Shown here in pieces: positions 53,101-62,100 of a DNA stretch of 64,000 bases (positions are counted from its first letter, which is position 1; every line of letters starts with the position of its first letter). Under the pieces are notes generated by a model. The model saw nothing but the letters and a program-made list of their open reading frames with translations. It had not been told where the DNA came from and ran no database searches. This DNA comes from Sipunculus nudus. Its lineage: Eukaryota; Annelida; Sipuncula; Golfingiida; Sipunculidae. A program made the position numbers and the translations under genes. The stretch spans positions 64,298,159 to 64,362,158 of the forward strand of contig CM049313.1 of assembly GCA_026874595.1 (NCBI GenBank). The letters run 5' to 3'.

Positions 53101-56100
53101 ATATCAAAGAATTCCCTGACTTTTTATGAAATTCCCCGACTTAAAAATAAATAAATTTTCCCCCGTCTTTTCCCTGACTGCTGGCAACCCTGTTAAGACT
53201 ATCATGATCACCATGTCAAACATTTTTTCAAGAACAGGTAAAGCCAATAAGGAACCCTCCACTTTTCTTGAATGAACTATGTCATTAAAAGCCAATGTGA
53301 ATGATACAGCAGGAACCCTATTTCTCATTATTGAAATTATTTCTGACCCTAGCAGCTGTATAACTATAAGGCAATAAAAAGTGTGACAGATGATCTGATG
53401 AGTTTAATACACACCATTAACTGCATGGGAGTCATTTAAGGACGACACCTGTCTGGACAGTCTGGCATCCTTCATTCTGCTGGTGACTAATTTCTTCAGC
53501 TCCTCAGCTCTTTGCATGTACTCCTGTACCTGTCATCAGCAAAGTAACAAGACATAACAGGCATCTGTGTTGCCACATTATATATTCCCTGCCCCTAACA
53601 AAGACACCTTTTTCCCAAAAAGGCTTCAAATGAAGGTTCAATTATTCTGTTCAACTTTCATCAACAAGACATTTAACAGGCTTATCTCCTTCAAACTGGT
53701 CTACAAATGATTGATTATGATAAAGGCAGCTGGATGATATAGCATATTTAGCTCTGCCAATTTCACTGGCTATTAATGGGTTTTGACAAAGGAAGTGAGG
53801 GGGGAGGCAAGCCCTAAAATGTTTTATTTGTAAGGTGCACTGGTATCCAATCAAACGCATTCTCATGCAACATAGTGCTAAAATACCATGCCAATGGTCA
53901 GCTTCATGCTGTCTTAGTAGTAAACTTTCCAAAGCAGAGGCAGATCCAGGATTTAGGAAGAGTCTAGCCAAGGAGGACTAATGATCAAGCCTTAAAAAGG
54001 TCCCTAGGTCCAGAAAAGGGAGGTCCAAGCCACAATAATCAGTCTTAAGCCCTTAACTAGTGGTCCATGGGCCATGACACTCAGCCGAATTCAAGGAATG
54101 TCGAACAATGAGCAAAATGACTGCCAGAGTGCCAAACAATCATGAATTTTTTTAAGAGTCCTTAGAAATGTCTGAGTACCTAGGAGATTTTTTATGGACC
54201 TCCCTGGATGTCAAGAAAGAAGATTCCAGGTCCAGCGGTAACAATTTGTGCCCTGTTAACAGACGGCCTGAAGGAGGGTCGATGGATAAAGAATGATCGC
54301 TATAGCCCAGATGACTGAAAGTCATCTGAGCTAAAAACTGTTGCCGTGGTTGTAAAAGTAGGGCTTTGGAGCCCCTGGACTCCCCCTCTGGATCCGCTTC
54401 TGGGAAGGTACACAAAAAATATGTGTTTTAGGTCAACAAGCTGAATTAACTTATCAGGCAATCACAATGCATTTGGTGACTGGCCATACCTTTAGTAGAG
54501 CAGTGTACTTTTATGGTCAAAACAAGACAAAACAATCAAGTCCTATGCAGTTACGCAGTGTACAGGTAGGTAAAGTGATATGTACAGGAAGCAATGAATG
54601 ATGAGATACAGGGCCTATACATGTTGCTGTACCAAGTATTAACTTGTATCCTAATTAGTAAAATAATCAAGAATTTATAAAGTTAGTGCTAGCTGGTGGG
54701 TTTCTACTTTGCTGAGATCATGTATGCATAAGTTTGTTTCAGATTATTTTTTTCAATAGAAATACTTTACCATATACAAATATTTCAGTATATTTACATG
54801 AGGATGAGAGACACTGGAACCGTCAAAGGAAAAAAAAAACTGTTTCTGAACTTGAGTCATCCACTACATTTATAAGAAAAATTTACAGAAATATTCAAAT
54901 ATTCTGACAAAAATAAACTCTTAATAAACTCAAGATAAAAGAGCTACCTTTTTGCGGATTGCTTCTTTTTTCCTTACATCTCTCTCATCTAGAAACATAA
55001 AGCAAAAGATGAATAACCATTGGACATATTATTTAACATTTTATATAAATGAAGATTCAGATTAATGAACATTTTATATTTATGTATAAAGGGTTTATAA
55101 AATATGTAGAAAAACTGAATAAGATGAAACCATCATGAAAATTTTGAAAAAGTTACTTTTGATATCTCATGATGGTTTAATTACAGAGAGTTTTCAATTT
55201 CTATTGTTGACCCAAAAGCAATTAGTGTTTCCAATTTTACAAAAATATGAAATTACGCGAAAGGAAGTCCCCCATTTTTTTTCTTACTGCAATGTGTAAC
55301 AGTATAGTAATATCAGATCTCAAATCTGTTTTACTGAAAAAAAATAAACAGATTTAAAACTGTCATTTCCAAAACAAACATAATACTTTTAAAAAAGTAT
55401 GACTTCACAGGCCTGCCCTGAAAAATAAACAATTGTTCATGAATGCTGTAGACTGGATTTGTTTACAAAACCAGTTAACTGAATAGTATGCACGTATAAC
55501 AGGAGTTGATTAGATCATGAGAAAAATGCTTACAGTGTATGGCAGGCATAAAGTGTTCCAAAGCTTTGCAGTACAAGTCTATAGAATGCTGTAGACTGGA
55601 TTTGTTTACAAAACCAGTTAACTGAATAGTATGCACGTATAACAGGAGTTGATTAGATCATGAGAAAAATGCTTACAGTGTATGGCAGGCATAAAGTGTT
55701 CCAAAGCTTTGCAGTACAAGTCTATAGCTTCTGCGTAATGGCCTTCTGTGTCTTTATTAACCGCTTCTGAGACTAGTGATATCTGAAACAATAATTTTCA
55801 AACCAGGACTAAAACCATTTTTTTTTCTATGACTTTTCATGGAGATACAATTAGATGGATTAGCACTGGAAAACCCAGATTGCGTCTGATGTTGCTTGCA
55901 ATCAGAAAGCATGCACCTTCGTGTGAAAGCTCTTTCATCCAGCTACTGGCACTTGTCTATTGCCCAAAGGTTATCCCTGATGTATCACCAAGGATACCAC
56001 AGTATCACTTAGCAAGGAAGCTGTCATACCTTTCCTGACTAGATATATATTCTTTTCAGATGTAATGAATTTGTAGGATATAATTTAGTTAGCACTGTAA

Positions 56101-59100
56101 TGTGGTGGGTAATTTTGTGTTGAACTAGATTTCACAAGGGATTTGTTCACATGAAAATAAATCTGCGAAAATTATGTTATCAAAAAGGAAAACCCACTCA
56201 TTTTTCAGCCATAATAGACCAATCTTTAGGAATGGCTGCTTTGTTCACTGACAAGTTACAGGCAGAGAAATTACATCAATGGCAAGCAGATAACTTAATT
56301 TTTCTCGAAAAATAATGGTGTAACTGTGCAGTTAACCAGATACAATAAAACAAGGCCAAATCTGTGCAACGGAATATACATCAGGTATAATACTTCCATG
56401 ATAACATGCCTGACCATTATTGTAAAAGTACTTGATTACTTTTCAAGTACATGGGTGACACGTACAGGTTCAAAGCTAGTGCTAAACATTTTTAACCTGA
56501 GTACAAGCTCCAATTACACAAACATCATTCCTGAAATACTGGCTATACACATAATGGATATACACAACACAAAAATAATTGGCACCACCAGTCTTGTGTA
56601 TGAGATTGCCATCAAAGATGTGTGGACATGCACAATTTCAGGCACATACTTCAAACCACTCTTGAGCTTTGAGATGCATGAAACCCAAAAACAACTGTTG
56701 GTGGTGCAACAAGTCATCTCTATTCGAGATGTACAGATATGTACAATTTCTGGCTGATATATCATACCCTCCTGAGAAATAAGCAGGGATATACACTGTG
56801 CAAACATCACTGTGGGTGGTGACACCAGTCTTGTGTATGAGAAAGCCACCAAAGATGCATGGACATGCCAAAATTTCAGGCAGATACATCAAACTTCTCT
56901 TGAGTAGGATCCACTCAGCTGAAAAAGCACAGCTGAGGAAGGCTGTTGCCTTTAAGTCAATGGTTGCTAAGTGCCAGGTGTTGCTTCTGCACTGAGTGAA
57001 CTCTTGACCTGAACCTGGTTGTACTGACTGAATTCTTGACCTGTTGCCTAATCTGAAACAGTTGGCAGTCTGCCAAAGCTATAAATAGATACAGACTGAA
57101 AAATGGCCTATTGGCAAATCCAAAATATACCTCTTCACAAGGCAAAACTTTTTAAACTGATTTTTGCAAAGCGGTCTGGCCAAAACATTTTAGTGCGTTC
57201 ACTCGGGCATAAGGCCAAATCATTTTCAAACCATTTAGAAAATGTTTCAGAGCATTCACACCACAGTTAAGCAAAGCAGATAAAACTATTCACATTCAAA
57301 ACATTTTGAAACTACCTCCTGAGCTGGATCTAAAATGCTTTGGCCAAAACAGTTCGAAAAAGCTGTTGATTTCCTCGTGAACGCTCAAAACATTTTCAAA
57401 ATGGTTTGCATTTGCCATGTTTAAGGGGTAATAGTTGCAAGTCTGCTAAGCTATTTACAGATACAGACACAATTTTGGCCAGTTGCAAAATCTGTTTACA
57501 CGTACTGAATCATGAATAACTGTAAACATCTGAATTTTGTTATGTTGCTGGGAATATGATCGAAACAAATTGTTGGGCAATAAATGGCACCTGTAACTAA
57601 CTGAACACATACTACTTACAGCATGTGTAAACTAGATATTTTTTGGCACCTATGTGCCATAGTATCCTAAGACAATTAATCCCCCCCCCCCTTTAAGAAT
57701 AGGCCTCCATTCTTCAGCAGCAAATACTGACACTTTGCAAGCGACCATGGTTTCTGCCATCTATCAACCTGAGAAACAATATTTTTCACCAAATATGGGG
57801 ACCAATACGTTGAATTTCTGTTGAGAAAAGAGCAGTAATTTATTTTATGGAAATGGGAAATAAGGTGGCACCACCTGTCTGGTTTACAAGAAAATTTTCC
57901 TAGATGGATAGACATGCCAAATTTCAGACCAATACCTTGAACCAATCCGGAGATATGAGCAATTTTCACCCAAAGCACAAATTCAGATGGAACACCACAC
58001 CAAAACGATTGCAGCTGGCGCCACCAGTCATGAGAACAAGATGGAGGAGTCCAAGATCTATGGATATGCATATATTCAGGCCAACAGGGCAAATCTATCA
58101 TCAGAAAAGGGCATTAATTTATTCTACAAAAACAGGAAGGTAGGTGGTGCAACCTGTCTGGTTTACAAGAAAACTTTCCAAGATGGATGGATATGCCAAA
58201 TTTCAGACCTATACCTTGAACCACTCTGCAGATATGAGCAATTTCCACTGTTGACACAATTAGGATTGCAGATAGTGCCACCACTTTTGAATACAAGATG
58301 GAGGTATCAATGGACATGCACAAATTAAGCCCAATCTGTCCATTAGTTTTAGACTTATAATGCTCACAGTACTGTCAAGTGACAATGATGTGTAATTTTA
58401 AAGGCCCAAAACAAGAAAAGGACAGAAGATGGTGCTACCTGTCTTCCGCAGCAGACAAAGCTTTCCAAGATCTTCAGTCAATTTGGTTGTTGGACCAATC
58501 CATGCGTCCCTTATTGAGATGGCAATATTAAAGGTCAATGAACTCTCATTGGTAAGGTCATGACCCAAATTTTAACATACATCATCTTATTCTCATGTCA
58601 ATGTATATATACATAATATGAAAGAAATATGTCCATTAGTTTTTTTAATTATAATGCTCACAGTACTGTTAAGTGGCAATGATGGGGTATTAACAGCACA
58701 AAAAACAGAAAAGGATAACAGGTGGCACCACCAGTTTCCAGTAAATGACAACACTATCCAAAATCTTTGGTCAATTTGATTTTTGGATCAATCCATGCCA
58801 GATTTCTTGAGATATTTAGGATTTTGAGTGATTTCCCCCCAAAATGGACCTACTCAAGGTCAAGGTCACTCTCCTAGTTAAGATCATGACTCCATTTTAA
58901 AAAGGCTTCGTCCTCTCACCAATATCTATGCACATGTCAAGTTTCCTAAAGATCTGTAAAATATTTTTTGAGTTATCATGTCCAAACAAAAATCTCTGCG
59001 GTAGCAGCGGCGGTGACGTGACCGTGCTTAAACCATGTAGTATCTCGACTTTGTCTACGGATATAATAACAGAATTTCAATCTTAAACTAAACATTTCCA

Positions 59101-62100
59101 TAGTATCCCCAGACAATTAATTCCCCCGCCATCCTTTAAGAATAGGCCCCAATCTTCAGCAGCATATACTGACACATGGCAAGCAACCATGGTTTTTACA
59201 TCTATCAATTTGAGAAACAATATTTTTTCACATTATTTATTATTCACAATACGAGGGGCCAATATGGTGAATCACTCTTGAGAAAAGCGGATTAATTTAT
59301 ACTATTAATATGGTAAGGTAGGTAGAGCCACCTGTCTGGTTGATGAGGAAACTCTCCAAGATGGATGTACATGCCAAATTGCAGAACAACACATTGAACA
59401 ATTCCTCAGCTATGAGCAATTTTCACCTACAGCAAATGTACAGATGGATGCGACTGAAAACTATTGCAAATGGCGCCACCAGTACTGAACATGAGATGGA
59501 GGTATCCAAGATGTATGGACAAGCACAATTTCAGGCCAAACCAGCAAATCATTCCTGAGAAAAGGGCATTAATTTATACTATGAAACCAGTAAAGTAGGT
59601 GGTGCCATCTGTCAGCTTAATGAGGAAACTCTCTTAGATGGATGTACATGTTCACAGTACATACTGTTAAGAGGCAATGATGGGATATTAGAAGGCATGA
59701 ACACATGAAAAGGACAGAAGTGGCCCCACCTGTCTTCCACAGAAGACACAGCTTTCCAAGATCTTCAGTCAATTTGATTTTTGGACCAATCCATGCATCC
59801 CTTATTGAGATATTTATGATTTTGTATTATGTTCACCATATATGGCAATATTCAAGGTCACGGTAACTCTCATACATACATCATCATCCTATAAGCCATA
59901 CCTATGTATATGCAAAATATGAAAGAAACCTGTCCATTAGTCTTTGACTTATAAAGCTCACCGTACTGTCAAGTGGCAATGATGGGGGTAGAAAATGGCT
60001 GAAAACAAAAAAAGGATAATAGGTGGCACAACCAATTTCAGTACATGGCAACACTATCCAAGATCTTCAGTCAACTTGATCTTTTGATAAATCAATGCAA
60101 TATTTCTTAAGATATTTAAGAATTTTTGTGATTTTAACTCCAAAATGGACCTTTTAAAGGTCAAGGTCGATCTCCTAGTAAAGGTCATGACCCCATTTTA
60201 TATAGCCTACATCCTCTCATCCATATCTATGCACAGGTCAAGTTTGGTAAAGATCAGTGAAATATTTTTTTAATTATCTTGCCTGAAAGAAATCTCTGCA
60301 GCAGCGGTGCAACCGTGCCTAAACCATACTATTCCCGACTTTGTCTGTCGATACAATTATTACAGTTAAAATAAAAGTTATCATAATTAGTTACTGAGTT
60401 TTTTATCAAGGAGTGGTTCAGGAGGTTTTAAATTGTAAACCCAAATGCAAGAACAAGGGACCTATGGGTCACTGTGCTCAGCTGACGTTAACCTTGAAGG
60501 TAAAAATCTAAAATAATATCTAATGGAGATAAAGTGTAAGAGGAAGAGGTAATAAAGGCCATGGTTGGTTTATATGATTGGTTTGTATTGATGAGCAAGA
60601 AATTGTTGCCAAAAATATTTTGTGACCTGACCATGTGTTTCCTAATGTTGAAACTAAAGCATGTGAGCAGTTTGTGAACAAATGATCTGTACTATTACCA
60701 TGATCATTAGTTGGTTTTTCGATTGACTGTTGACATTTCAGTAGTTTACACATTTGTTCAATTGAATCTATTTTTTTGTATAATATATATTATTAAATAT
60801 ATATGTATTTTTTTATGAAATGTATACAGTTGAAATATAGCTAATTAACAACATAAAACAGGGCAAACAAAGCCTGATCTCAAATTCTGCTGAGGCAGGA
60901 AAATAATGAACAAATGTTTGTATTAAATCCTGATTTTTTTATCTCATCAATTATTTTCTAATTTAAGTTTATATTTCTATTCATTTCCAATATAACATAT
61001 ATTTCTGAATATAAAAGTTGATTCATAATTCTCAATTGCATCATCATAAATCTTAATCTTGTCAGATAACACCACATCATGCATACAAGTGTTTATTTAT
61101 TTTTTACCACAAAAATATATCTTTTAAATCTGTAAAACAATAAATATCTAAAAATAATACTTGATTTAGATTTCACAATTTTTAATTGTGTCTTTATTTA
61201 TCCATAATGTGCTTCATATTTTATAATAATTTAAGCGTACTGATGGGTTCATTTATATTTGTTAAAATCATTTAAAAGAAAATTGATTTCTTTAAAAATG
61301 CTACAATACACAACATTGCATCTTCTGGATTACACCTTGAATTATTTTTTCAAGGAAAGTTTTTGCATATCGGAGTGGAAACAGCATTACAATTAAGGAG
61401 ATACAGTGAAAACAATAACAATTACTGCATAACACTTGGTGGGTTGGGTTTGCGGGGGGGGGGGGGGGGGGGGGGGGGGGATGATTGGGGTGGTGATATG
61501 AGAATAACTGTACACCTGTCACAGCAGGGGATCTCCCCCAGTGACTGTAACAAATCAGAAACCCTGGCATAGCTGACTTCCAGTGACCTGGAGTGGGACC
61601 CTGCATCTGTAATCAAAGCAAGTGACTACAGAAAAAAATCAATAACTAGCTTAATTTTCAAGCTTTTATTTTCAAATTTCAGATTTAGACAAACTAAATA
61701 TTTATGTTTACATGCTGTGAAAATTAAATCAATGGTGCTTACAGGAAAAAAACGTGCCATGGTCAAAGTTGGGCAAAATTTAAGGTACTGATTTTTTTTT
61801 ATGCTAATAACTTAAAAAATTTACAAAATTCAGATCTAATTTTGGGTAAACAATTGAATCTTAATTAAACATAGTTATATACTTGATAAAATAGACTCTA
61901 GTTTCAAAATTTTTCATGTTAAGTGAGTTATTATTTTTCCTGATTTTTTTACAAAGTCTATTATGTTTGGGCCAATAACTTAAAGAATTTATACTTTACA
62001 GACTTAATTTCTGGCATGTACATAGGAACTATATAGAGGAATAGTTATGGTAAATATGAGGAAAAACAGATGAGTGGTTTCGATATTAGGCAGTCCTGAA

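Noticed and set aside
56326-56852. 143-codon plus and 112-codon minus frames
   Set aside because: Both lie in a dispersed repeat whose modules repeat the same peptide text (VCTISG-like), with no domain.
57676-58328. 141-codon minus and 113-codon plus frames
   Set aside because: Repeated modules of a dispersed element. The related frame at 58114-58323 shows the same residues, so it is repeat-derived.
61301-61616. Proline- or glycine-rich frames
   Set aside because: Caused by the 27-base poly-G tract.
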